A stretch of DNA of 64,000 nt from Hymenobacter radiodurans (GTDB lineage Bacteria > Bacteroidota > Bacteroidia > Cytophagales > Hymenobacteraceae): positions 3,566,001 to 3,630,000 of the forward strand of contig NZ_CP037922.1 of the NCBI RefSeq assembly GCF_004355185.1, read 5' to 3'. Made by a program: the position numbers and the translations under genes. Positions 18,071 through 25,703 of this stretch are shown one piece after another. Each line of letters begins with the position of its first letter. Position 1 is the first letter of the stretch. The notes under the pieces were generated by a model. The model had not been told where the DNA came from, ran no database searches, and was given only the letters and a program-made list of their open reading frames with translations.

Positions 18071-18476
18071 TAATATTATTCGCGTCGCGGTTGTCGATGA
18101 CCATTTGTTATTTCGCAAAGGTTTACGGGCACTGGTAAGCGGGTTTGCCGGTATGGAAGTTCTCTTCGAAGCCGGCGACGGGCAGGAGCTTCTGGAGCGA
18201 TTAGATTTTGGAGTAGTGCCCGACGTGATTCTGATGGATCTGCAGATGCCCGTGCTCGACGGTCTGCAAACAGTTCGTCTGCTGCGAGTTCAATATCCGT
18301 ATGTGCGCGTCATTATCATTTCTATGCATGACGAGCCGGAGCTGATTGAAAATTTGCGGGCGGAAGGCGCACACGGCTACCTGCTCAAAAACGCGAATCC
18401 GGAAGAGGTTCGTAAAGCTATTGAAATGGTTATCCGTCAGAAGACATCTCGCCCTACTTCTTTGGTTAAGCATTGA
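18063..18476 (+). CDS. Response regulator, receiver domain only
   Basis: A 137-residue CheY-like receiver that takes the phosphoryl group from the overlapping kinase. Visible: the acidic pair in VAVVDDHLLFRKGL, phospho-acceptor Asp in VILMDLQMPVLDG, the conserved Ser in IIISMHDE and Lys in GYLLKNANPEEV. The sequence is that of the NarL/LuxR class, but the usual C-terminal helix-turn-helix (about 65 residues) is absent. The stop comes just after the last receiver helix and a terminator follows 30 bp later. No other frame of the short spacer encodes an HTH. Output must go through protein contacts or another regulator. Confidence 0.88.
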   Translation: MNSNIIRVAVVDDHLLFRKGLRALVSGFAGMEVLFEAGDGQELLERLDFGVVPDVILMDLQMPVLDGLQTVRLLRVQYPYVRVIIISMHDEPELIENLRAEGAHGYLLKNANPEEVRKAIEMVIRQKTSRPTSLVKH

Positions 18477-18505
18477 TTCCAGACAAGATATAGCATTGCT
18501 TCAGC

Positions 18506-18539
18506 AAAAAGCCCCCAGATACTTTCCGGGGGCTTTTTT
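18506..18539. terminator. Bidirectional intrinsic terminator
   Basis: A5-GCCCCCAGA, loop, TCCGGGGGC-T6. It ends the two-component operon and faces the convergent alkyltransferase-like gene. Confidence 0.88.
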
Positions 18540-18561
18540 GTTCTCCTATTATGAAGCATGA

Positions 18562-18924
18562 CTAAAGCAGTTCCTGAGCCGGGTCCCAGAAGAGCTTTTT
18601 GAAGTTCTGCACCTGGTCGTCTGCTACCTGCACTCCTTCGGCCTCCAGTGCTTCCTGCATAGCAGTAGGTGTAGCAAAATGGTGGCGCCCCGTAAGCAAC
18701 CCATTCCGATTGACGACGCGCTGAGCCGGTACCTGCTCTAGTCCGCGGGCTGGTACGGCAGCAATGAGAGCATATCCCACCATTCGCGCCCCATGGCGGG
18801 CGCCCAGGTAGTGCGCAATAGCGCCATACGTACTCACCCGACCGGGCGGAATCAGACGCACGACCTCATGTACATCCTGAAAAAAATTACGCTGGGTGTC
18901 CGCCGGTTCTTTAGGTGTTTTCAT
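18562..18924 (-). CDS. Alkyltransferase-like (ATL) DNA repair protein
   Basis: A 120-residue homologue of the O6-methylguanine-DNA methyltransferase C-terminal domain (RNFFQDVHEVVRLIPPGRVSTYGAIAHYLG, then the ARMVGYAL recognition-helix region). The active-site motif PCHR is replaced by PAQR (VPAQRVVNRNG), so the alkyl-accepting Cys is missing. This is the hallmark of ATL proteins, which bind alkylated guanine and hand the lesion to nucleotide excision repair instead of repairing it. The length fits ATL rather than full MGMT. A TACTTTG box lies 4 bp upstream of the start codon. It is convergent with the two-component operon. Confidence 0.92.
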   Translation of the reverse strand: MKTPKEPADTQRNFFQDVHEVVRLIPPGRVSTYGAIAHYLGARHGARMVGYALIAAVPARGLEQVPAQRVVNRNGLLTGRHHFATPTAMQEALEAEGVQVADDQVQNFKKLFWDPAQELL

Positions 18925-18928
18925 AGAG

Positions 18929-18935
18929 CAAAGTA
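18929..18935 (-). promoter_or_regulatory. Putative -7 box of the ATL gene, almost leaderless
   Basis: On the minus strand TACTTTG is followed by CTCT and the ATG, almost the same layout as before xseA (TACTTTG-N6-ATG). No convincing -33 TTG was found at the usual distance. Confidence 0.3.
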
Positions 18936-19095
18936 AATGGAAAACTTTATCCTAATCGATCCTCAAAACAAGCTCAGCAGTAGTAAAAACCCGCTTTTTA
19001 TACTAACCCGACCTCCCTTCTGGTCGTACCATAGAAAGTGAGGTTACTCACAACCTCGCTTTCTATCTCCAACCCATCCAACCTAACAAACTGCT

Positions 19096-19590
19096 ATGTT
19101 CGACAAACTAAAAAGCCTCGACGATTTATTAGAAATGCAACTCAAAGACCTTTACAGCGCCGAAAATCAGTTGGTAAAGGCATTGCCCAAAATGGCTGCC
19201 GAAGCCAAAGATGGCCGGTTGCGCCAAGGATTCGAAAAGCATCTCCAGGAAACGCAGAACCAGGTAGCCCGATTGGAGCAAATTGGTAAGGCCATGGACC
19301 TGAAACTAAGCGGCCATACCTGTAAAGCAATGGAAGGCTTGATTGCAGAAGGCAAGGAAACGATGTCGGAAAACGCAACCGATGAAGTAATGGACGCTGC
19401 TCTGATTGCGGCTTCCCAGCGCATCGAGCACTACGAAATCGCTGGCTATGGCACCGCTGCTCACTACGCCGAGCGACTTGGTCATAGCGAAGCTGCTTCT
19501 TTGCTCCGCCAGTCGTTGCAGGAAGAGCAGATGACCGACACTAAGCTCAACGACTTAGCAAAGAACTACCTGAACCAGAAGGCGATGTAA
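19096..19590 (+). CDS. DUF892 (YciE-like) ferritin-like protein
   Basis: A 164-residue four-helix ferritin-like protein of the DUF892/YciE family, cytoplasmic, linked in other bacteria to stress responses. Family hallmarks: LDDLLEMQLKDLYSAENQLVKALPKMA at the N terminus (metal-type Glu in YSAENQ), GHTCKAMEGLIAEG in the middle, and ASQRIEHYEIAGYGTAAHYAERLGH (E-H-Y-E-I-A-x-Y-G) with a second Glu/His set near LQEEQMTD. Di-metal binding is plausible but not proven for the family. It is monocistronic and followed by a terminator. Confidence 0.93.
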   Translation: MFDKLKSLDDLLEMQLKDLYSAENQLVKALPKMAAEAKDGRLRQGFEKHLQETQNQVARLEQIGKAMDLKLSGHTCKAMEGLIAEGKETMSENATDEVMDAALIAASQRIEHYEIAGYGTAAHYAERLGHSEAASLLRQSLQEEQMTDTKLNDLAKNYLNQKAM

Positions 19591-19609
19591 GCTTTCCAGA
19601 TATTTTTAC

Positions 19610-19639
19610 AAAAAAGCCTGCAACCTGCAGGCTTTTTTT
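19610..19639 (+). terminator. Intrinsic terminator
   Basis: AAAAAGCCTGCA, a 3-nt loop, then TGCAGGCTTTTTTT. It ends the DUF892 gene. Confidence 0.92.
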
Positions 19640-19851
19640 GTGTCATAAGTGGCTAAGCGAACCGTTCTTAAAATGGCATTAAGAGCCTTGGGGGGCAAAA
19701 TAACGTTACAGACAGTGTGTTTGAAACACCTATTTACTCTTTTACAGCGGCCGCGACTAAACTTACTAAGGGGCCACGGCGTTCATATACATCGCTGCCC
19801 CAAAAGGTCTTTATACCACTGATACTGAGTTGGGAATAGCTCCCTCACCAC

Positions 19852-21018
19852 ATGCAAACTAAGGAGAAAGAAGTACTTGTGCCCGAAGTAGAAGAGTCGC
19901 GCCCCGGGCGCAGAATACTCTGGATTGTATTGACCATAGCGCTCATAGCGGCTGCGGTGTTTGTTAAGATGCGCTATTTCCCTTCTCCCACAGCAGGGGG
20001 CAAAGGAGGTCCGGGGGGCAAAAGTGGCCCAGGTGGCGGAGGCGGTGGTGGTGGTCGCGGAGGTGCCGGTGGCGGCGCGGGCGCTAAAGCTCCCGTGCAG
20101 GTATACGTGGTGCAAGCCACTAACTTATCCGATCAGGTAGCGGCCACAGGCTCCGTCCTTCCCGACGAATCGGTGGTGATCAAAAGCGAGCTATCGGGCA
20201 AAATCACTAGCCTGAATATTAAGGAAGGCCAGCCGGTGAAGAAAGGCCAACTGCTTTTCAGTATCAATGCCGATGAAGCGCAGGCCGCTATTCGCAAGCA
20301 GGAATACAACATTAAGCTTTACCGCGACCAGGAGCGGCGCCAGCGCACGCTGCTGGAGAAAGAGTATATCAGTGCCCAGGAATATGAGCAGGCGAATAAT
20401 CAATACCTCACGGCTCAATCGGACCTGCAAGCGTTGCGCGCTACTCTCGACCGCGCTTTCGTGCGCGCGCCCTTCGATGGTGTGCTAGGCCTGACCACGG
20501 CCACAGTAGGTACTTATGTGAGCCCCGGTTTTGAAATCACTACCCTTTCCCGCGTGCGGCCCGTCAAGATTGACTTCGCCGTGCCCGGCCGCTTTGCCAA
20601 TAATGTTCGCGTGGGCGACGTAGTAAGCGTAACCGACGAAAGCACCAATAAGCAGTACGATGCTAAGGTGTACGCCATTGACCCCCAAATTGACCCCGTT
20701 AGCCGCACCCAGCCTGTGCGGGCCCGCTACTCCAACACCAAGGATGAGCTTCGCCCCGGCGCTTTCGTAAAAGTAAACCTGAAGCTCGGCGAATCGACGG
20801 ATGCGTTGCAAGTACCAACTGAGGCTGTTATTCCAGAAGCGAGCGGCTACAGCGTGTACACCGTGAAGAACGGAAAAATGGTCCCCAAGAAGGTGAAAAT
20901 CGGTATTCGCTCGGATAAGGTGATTCAGATAACCGACGGCCTGGCCGTGGGCGATACTGTTATTCGGACTGGTATTCTGCAAGTGAAGCCCGGCGACGCC
21001 GTGCGCGTGATTAAGTAA
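19852..21018 (+). CDS. RND efflux periplasmic adaptor (MFP) subunit
   Basis: A 388-residue membrane-fusion protein that links the inner-membrane RND pump to the outer-membrane channel. It has one N-terminal membrane anchor (ILWIVLTIALIAAAVFV). Next comes an unusual glycine-rich linker of about 30 residues (residues 50-82), whose DNA contains two motif copies (GGGGGCAAA and GGGGGGCAAA). The lipoyl and hairpin parts follow (VVIKSELSGKITSLNIKEGQ, VKKGQLLFSINADEAQ), then the beta-barrel domain (VRPVKIDFAVPGRFANNV) and membrane-proximal domain (LQVPTEAVIPEA). It is the first gene of a three-gene efflux operon with the RND pump and TolC-like genes. Confidence 0.93.
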   Translation: MQTKEKEVLVPEVEESRPGRRILWIVLTIALIAAAVFVKMRYFPSPTAGGKGGPGGKSGPGGGGGGGGRGGAGGGAGAKAPVQVYVVQATNLSDQVAATGSVLPDESVVIKSELSGKITSLNIKEGQPVKKGQLLFSINADEAQAAIRKQEYNIKLYRDQERRQRTLLEKEYISAQEYEQANNQYLTAQSDLQALRATLDRAFVRAPFDGVLGLTTATVGTYVSPGFEITTLSRVRPVKIDFAVPGRFANNVRVGDVVSVTDESTNKQYDAKVYAIDPQIDPVSRTQPVRARYSNTKDELRPGAFVKVNLKLGESTDALQVPTEAVIPEASGYSVYTVKNGKMVPKKVKIGIRSDKVIQITDGLAVGDTVIRTGILQVKPGDAVRVIK

Positions 21019-21055
21019 GCCTACTTCTGCTTTTTAGAAGCGGGGGGCTTTTTTT
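21017..21055 (+). terminator. Terminator-like hairpin inside the efflux operon
   Basis: AAGCC and GGCTT form the outer arms, CTTCT and AGAAG the inner arms, followed by a run of T. It lies in the 52-bp gap between the adaptor and pump genes, so it may be an attenuator that lowers pump expression relative to the adaptor rather than a full terminator. Confidence 0.4.
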
Positions 21056-21070
21056 ACTCTTATCATCCTT

Positions 21071-24000
21071 ATGAGCTTATCCTCAACCAGCATAACCCGC
21101 CCCGTTCTCGCCATCGTGATGAGCCTTGTTATCGTGATATTTGGCGTAATCGGGTTTCGGTATTTAAGTATCCGGGAATATCCTAGTGTCGACCCGCCCA
21201 TTATTACGGTGTCGGCCAGTTACACCGGTGCCTCGGCCGACGTAATGCAGGGTCAGGTGACGGAGCCATTGGAGGAAGCCCTGAATGGCATTGCCGGTAT
21301 CAAGAACCTGACGTCTAACTCTCGCGATGGTCGCACCCAGATTACGGTAGAATTTGACTTGGATGCTGACCTCGAAACCGCTGCCAACGACGTGCGCGAC
21401 AAGGTTTCGGGTGCCCAAGGCCGCTTGCCCCGCGACATCGATCCGCCCGTTGTAAGCAAGGCCAACGCCGACTCCCAGCCCATCGTGATGACCTACCTCA
21501 GCAGCAGCAAGCGCACCTTGCTGGAGCTGACTGACTACGCTAACAATACCCTTAAGGAGCGTCTGCAAACCATTCCGGGCGTATCCGAAATTCGGGTGTA
21601 TGGCGAGCGTAAATACTCCATGCGTCTCTGGCTCGACCCGGTTAAGCTGTCGGCCCTGAGCGTATCGCCGGTAGATGTGCAAGCGGCACTTACGCGTGAA
21701 AACGTGGAGCTACCCAGTGGCGCTGTGCAGGGCGAAAACACCCAGCTTACTCTGCGTACCATGGGCCGCCTAACATCGGTTGAGGACTTCAATAACCTGA
21801 TCATCCGCAAAGACGCTTCCTCCTTGGTGCGGCTTTCCGACATCGGCTACGCTGAGCTGTACCCCGAAAACGACCAGACTATTTTCAAAGTGAATGGCGT
21901 GCCGATGGTCGGCTTGGCTATTATTCCGCAGCCGGGCTCCAACCAGATTGATATTGCCGACGAGTTTAACAAGCGCATTGAGCTGTACGGCAAAGACCTG
22001 CCCGCCGACTTAGTGCTGAAGCCGGGCTTCGACAACTCGGTTTTTATTCGTCAGTCTATCACGGAAGTAGAGCATACTATCATCGAGGCCTTCGTGCTCG
22101 TGGTAATTATCATCTTCCTGTTCTTGCGCGACTGGCGCTCTACGCTGATTCCGGTAGTTGCTATTCCGGTGTCGTTGATTGGTATCTTCTTCGTGATGTA
22201 CCTCCTCGATTTCTCCATCAACGTGCTCACGCTGCTGGCTATCGTACTCGCTATCGGTCTGGTAGTAGACGATGCCATTGTGGTACTGGAGAATATCTAC
22301 TCACGTATCGAGGATGGCGAAGACCCAAAAACGGCCGCTATCAAAGGGTCTGAGGAAATTCTGGTGGCTGTAATCAGTACAACCATCGTGCTTGCCGCGG
22401 TATTCCTACCGGTAGTTTTCCTGACTGGTATTACCGGACGCTTGTTCCGCGAGTTTGGTATTGTGGTAGCCGGATCGGTATTGATTTCGGCGTTTGTCTC
22501 GCTTACGCTCACTCCCATGATGTGCTCGGTGCTGCTGAAGCGCGAGGAAAAGCACAATTGGTTTTACCGTAAGACGGAGCCGTTTTTTGAAAACCTGATT
22601 AGTGGTTATAAAAGTAGCCTCGAAACATTTCTGCGCAACCGCTGGCTGGCTTGGCTGGTGGTAGCTGGTACGGGCGTTGGTATCTGGTTTTTCATGGGCG
22701 TCATTCCTTCCGAGTTGTCTCCTGTGGAAGACCGCAGCCGGATTAATATCAATGCAACCGGTCCGGAAGGTGCTTCTTTTGAGTTCATGGATCAGTACAT
22801 GACCGACCTCACCAGAGTAGCCGTTGACTCGACGGGCGCGGAAAACCTAAGCAGTGTATTTGTCGTGACTTCACCAGGTTTTGGTGGTGGCTCCAACTCT
22901 GGTATTGCTCGCGTGCTGTTGGTTGATGCCGACAAACGTATAGAAAGCCAGGATAAGATTGCAGCTAAACTGACAGCCGGCGTTAAGAGCCTTACAGCGG
23001 CCCGCACTTCCGTTTCTCAAGATCAGAGTATCGGTGGCGGCGGTGGTGGCGGCGGGGGATTACCGGTACAATTTGTTATTCAAACCCAGGATTTCGATAA
23101 GCTTCGCACAGCCGTACCTAAGTTTCTGGATGCTGCCCGCCAAGACCCTACATTTCAGTTTGTCGATGTCAATCTGAAGTTTAATAAGCCCGAGTTGCGT
23201 ATTACTATCGACCGCGAAAAGGCGCAGAGCTTAGGAGTATCGGTGCAGAGCATCAGCCAAACGCTACAGGCAGGCTTGAGTGGGCAGCGCTACGGCTACT
23301 TCATCCGCGAAAGCAAGCAGTACCAAATAATCGGTCAGGTGGCCCGCGAAGACCGCAACCAGCCGCTGGATGTGCGTTTGCTTTCGGTTAAAAGTGCCGA
23401 TGGAAAGCTTGTACAGCTCGACAACGTCATTCGCTTGGAGGAAAGCAGCACGCCGCCCCAGTTGTACCGCTTCAATCGCTATAACTCGGCTACGTTCTCG
23501 GCTTCCCTGTCTCCTGGCCAAACACTGGGCGACGGAATTGCCGCCATGCAGGCTATTGCTGATAAGCAACTCGACGACACCTTCACTACTGAGCTTTCGG
23601 GTGCTTCCCGCGACTTCCAGGAAAGCTCTTCTTCCCTCCTCTTTGCCTTCGGCTTGGCGCTGGTGCTGATTTATCTAGTACTAGCCGCGCAGTTTGAAAG
23701 CTTCCGCGACCCGATCATCATCATGGTGACGGTGCCGCTGGCGTTGTCGGGGGCGCTGCTGAGCTTGTGGTATTTCAATCAAACGCTGAACCTGTTCTCG
23801 CAAATCGGAATCATCATGCTCATCGGTTTGGTGACTAAGAACGGTATCCTGATTGTGGAGTTTGCCAACCAACGCGTAGAGCAAGGAGCCGATTATATGA
23901 CTGGCCTCATAGAAGGTGCTACCGCCCGTTTGCGCCCTATCCTGATGACCAGCTTATGCGCCATTCTGGGTATTCTGCCGATTGCCATAGCCACTGGCGC

Positions 24001-24163
24001 GGGCGCGCTTAGCCGCCGAGCCATGGGTATTGGCGTGGTTGGCGGTCTGTTTTTTGCTACTGGCCTCACGCTGTACGTAGTGCCCGTGATGTATTCGTAT
24101 TTCGCCACGGCTAAGAAGCACACCAAAAAGCAGGAAGAGGCCGAGAAAGCCTTAGCCGCCTGA
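21071..24163 (+). CDS. RND multidrug efflux permease (HAE1 type)
   Basis: A 1030-residue proton-driven inner-membrane pump of the AcrB/MexB type. It has twelve transmembrane segments in the usual 1+6 and 1+6 arrangement and two large periplasmic loops. The N terminus is SITRPVLAIVMSLVIVIFGVIGF. The proton-relay Asp pair is present in TM4 (IGLVVDDAIVVLENI), and the second-half signature in LVTKNGILIVEFANQ. A glycine tract (SIGGGGGGGGGLP, about residue 655) in the second porter loop is not typical. Drug rather than metal specificity is inferred from the HAE1-type DD pair. It is co-directional with the adaptor (52 bp upstream) and the OMF (91 bp downstream). Confidence 0.95.
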   Translation: MSLSSTSITRPVLAIVMSLVIVIFGVIGFRYLSIREYPSVDPPIITVSASYTGASADVMQGQVTEPLEEALNGIAGIKNLTSNSRDGRTQITVEFDLDADLETAANDVRDKVSGAQGRLPRDIDPPVVSKANADSQPIVMTYLSSSKRTLLELTDYANNTLKERLQTIPGVSEIRVYGERKYSMRLWLDPVKLSALSVSPVDVQAALTRENVELPSGAVQGENTQLTLRTMGRLTSVEDFNNLIIRKDASSLVRLSDIGYAELYPENDQTIFKVNGVPMVGLAIIPQPGSNQIDIADEFNKRIELYGKDLPADLVLKPGFDNSVFIRQSITEVEHTIIEAFVLVVIIIFLFLRDWRSTLIPVVAIPVSLIGIFFVMYLLDFSINVLTLLAIVLAIGLVVDDAIVVLENIYSRIEDGEDPKTAAIKGSEEILVAVISTTIVLAAVFLPVVFLTGITGRLFREFGIVVAGSVLISAFVSLTLTPMMCSVLLKREEKHNWFYRKTEPFFENLISGYKSSLETFLRNRWLAWLVVAGTGVGIWFFMGVIPSELSPVEDRSRININATGPEGASFEFMDQYMTDLTRVAVDSTGAENLSSVFVVTSPGFGGGSNSGIARVLLVDADKRIESQDKIAAKLTAGVKSLTAARTSVSQDQSIGGGGGGGGGLPVQFVIQTQDFDKLRTAVPKFLDAARQDPTFQFVDVNLKFNKPELRITIDREKAQSLGVSVQSISQTLQAGLSGQRYGYFIRESKQYQIIGQVAREDRNQPLDVRLLSVKSADGKLVQLDNVIRLEESSTPPQLYRFNRYNSATFSASLSPGQTLGDGIAAMQAIADKQLDDTFTTELSGASRDFQESSSSLLFAFGLALVLIYLVLAAQFESFRDPIIIMVTVPLALSGALLSLWYFNQTLNLFSQIGIIMLIGLVTKNGILIVEFANQRVEQGADYMTGLIEGATARLRPILMTSLCAILGILPIAIATGAGALSRRAMGIGVVGGLFFATGLTLYVVPVMYSYFATAKKHTKKQEEAEKALAA

Positions 24164-24254
24164 TATTTGCCCCCAGAATGCTCAGCCGAGGTTTCGGTTG
24201 CTGCATATGTCTGATGGCCCACCTTTTTTAGTAGTCTGCCTTTTTGTGGTAAGA

Positions 24255-25643
24255 ATGTCCTTGTTTTCTCGTTCGCTGTTTTTCTCTTTTCTGCTGTTCA
24301 GTATTTCGCCGCTGGCGTGGGGGCAACAAGACCAAACGGCGAAGCCCCAAACCGTAGCACCCGCCCCGCCGCTCACCTTGCAGCAGGCTATCCAGATTGG
24401 GTTGGAAAACAACTACGGCATTCGCTTGGCTCGCACCGACGAGCAGATTGTCAGCAACAACGTGACTCGGGGTAATGCAGGCCAGCTGCCTTCGGTTAAT
24501 GGCAACTTCACGCGCAACTTTACCCGCAACAACGTTCGGCAACAGCTCGGCGACCAGGACCCGCGCATTGCCAACGGGGCTGAATCGAACCAGCTCAACG
24601 CCAACGTAGCGCTTAACTGGACTGTGTTCGACGGCTTGGGTATGTTCATCGCCTACGACCGTTTGAAGGCGCTAGAAAAGCAGCAGCAGCAAATAACCCG
24701 CGCCACGATTGAGGAAAGTATTGCCAACATCACTGATGCCTACTATAATGTGGTGCGAGAATCGGGCAAAATTCGCTCTCTGGAAGAAGCGCTCAACATT
24801 GGGCAGCAGCGCATCGACCTTACCCAAGGGCGCGTAGATGTAGGTGTGAGCGCCAAGGTAGAAGTACTGACGGCGCGCGTTGATTACAACGCTGACCGCT
24901 CGCTGCTTTTACAACAGCAAGAATTACTGTCAGCCGCTAAAATCAACCTCAACAATCTCTTAGGCCGCACTACGGTTATTGATTTCCAACCTGTCGACTC
25001 TATTGTCGTTACGACCGGACTGAGGGCTGAGGAGATTGTGCAGGGCGTACTCGATAAGAATCCACGGTTGCAGCAGGCGCGTTTAGGTGTCGATGTAGCC
25101 CGCTATGAGCGCCGCCTTATTCGGGCTGACCGCTGGCCTCAGGTAAGCCTGACGAGTGGCTACGGCCTGACGCGCAACATCAACGGTGCGGCCTTCTTTG
25201 GTACTCAGCTCGCCACCAACGTTAGCCGCAACCAAGGACTGAATTATGGTGTGGTAGCCACCATTCCTATTTTCAACGGCTTCAACCAGCGACGCCTTGA
25301 GCAGAACGCCCGCGTGGTAGAAGAGCAGAGCCGTTTGCTCCTAGACCAGACCCGCCTCAACCTTGACGCCGAAACCGAGCAAGCGCTGGCCCGCTACCAG
25401 AATCGTCTGCAACTACTGGAGCTGGAAGAGGAAAACATTCTGCTGGCCCGCGAAAACGTTAATATTGCCCTCGCACGCTACCGTCTGGGCCTACTCACGC
25501 CACTGGATTTGCGCGTGGCCCAGCGCAGCCAGCTCGACGCCGAAGTACGACTGTTGGATATTCGCTACCAAGCTAAGCAGGCCGAAACAACTCTGCGTCG
25601 CCTCAGCGGATATCTGGTGCAGGAAGGCGCACCCCGTCCCTAG
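24255..25643 (+). CDS. TolC-family outer-membrane efflux protein
   Basis: A 462-residue outer-membrane channel that completes the tripartite RND system. The signal peptide covers residues 1-22 (FFSFLLFSISPLAWG before QQD). Two OEP repeats of long helices follow: LTLQQAIQIGLENNYGIRLA opens the first and EIVQGVLDKNPRLQQARLGV the second. The typical strand segments are GLNYGVVATIPIFNGFNQRRL and LNWTVFDGLGMFIAYDRL. The end, RYRLGLLTPLDLRVAQRSQLDAEVRLLDIRYQAKQAETTLRRLSG, is characteristic of TolC relatives. The ATG at 24255 is chosen for the signal peptide; an in-frame ATG at 24198 would add 19 hydrophilic residues. Confidence 0.92.
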   Translation: MSLFSRSLFFSFLLFSISPLAWGQQDQTAKPQTVAPAPPLTLQQAIQIGLENNYGIRLARTDEQIVSNNVTRGNAGQLPSVNGNFTRNFTRNNVRQQLGDQDPRIANGAESNQLNANVALNWTVFDGLGMFIAYDRLKALEKQQQQITRATIEESIANITDAYYNVVRESGKIRSLEEALNIGQQRIDLTQGRVDVGVSAKVEVLTARVDYNADRSLLLQQQELLSAAKINLNNLLGRTTVIDFQPVDSIVVTTGLRAEEIVQGVLDKNPRLQQARLGVDVARYERRLIRADRWPQVSLTSGYGLTRNINGAAFFGTQLATNVSRNQGLNYGVVATIPIFNGFNQRRLEQNARVVEEQSRLLLDQTRLNLDAETEQALARYQNRLQLLELEEENILLARENVNIALARYRLGLLTPLDLRVAQRSQLDAEVRLLDIRYQAKQAETTLRRLSGYLVQEGAPRP

Positions 25644-25657
25644 GGTTCAGCCACGAG

Positions 25658-25691
25658 CAAAAAAAGCCCCCTAGTGCTGAGTTTTGGGCTT
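25658..25691 (-). terminator. Weak terminator between convergent genes
   Basis: Read on the minus strand, AAGCCC pairs with GGGCTT ahead of a T7 run. It suits the phospholipase C-like gene that ends at 25704. It is weaker than the other terminators here. Confidence 0.45.
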
Positions 25692-25703
25692 CAGTATTAC
25701 GGG

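Noticed and set aside
18476..18561. A frameshifted HTH domain of the response regulator
   Set aside because: Other frames in the 30 bp before the terminator encode nothing like a LuxR HTH; there is no room for it.
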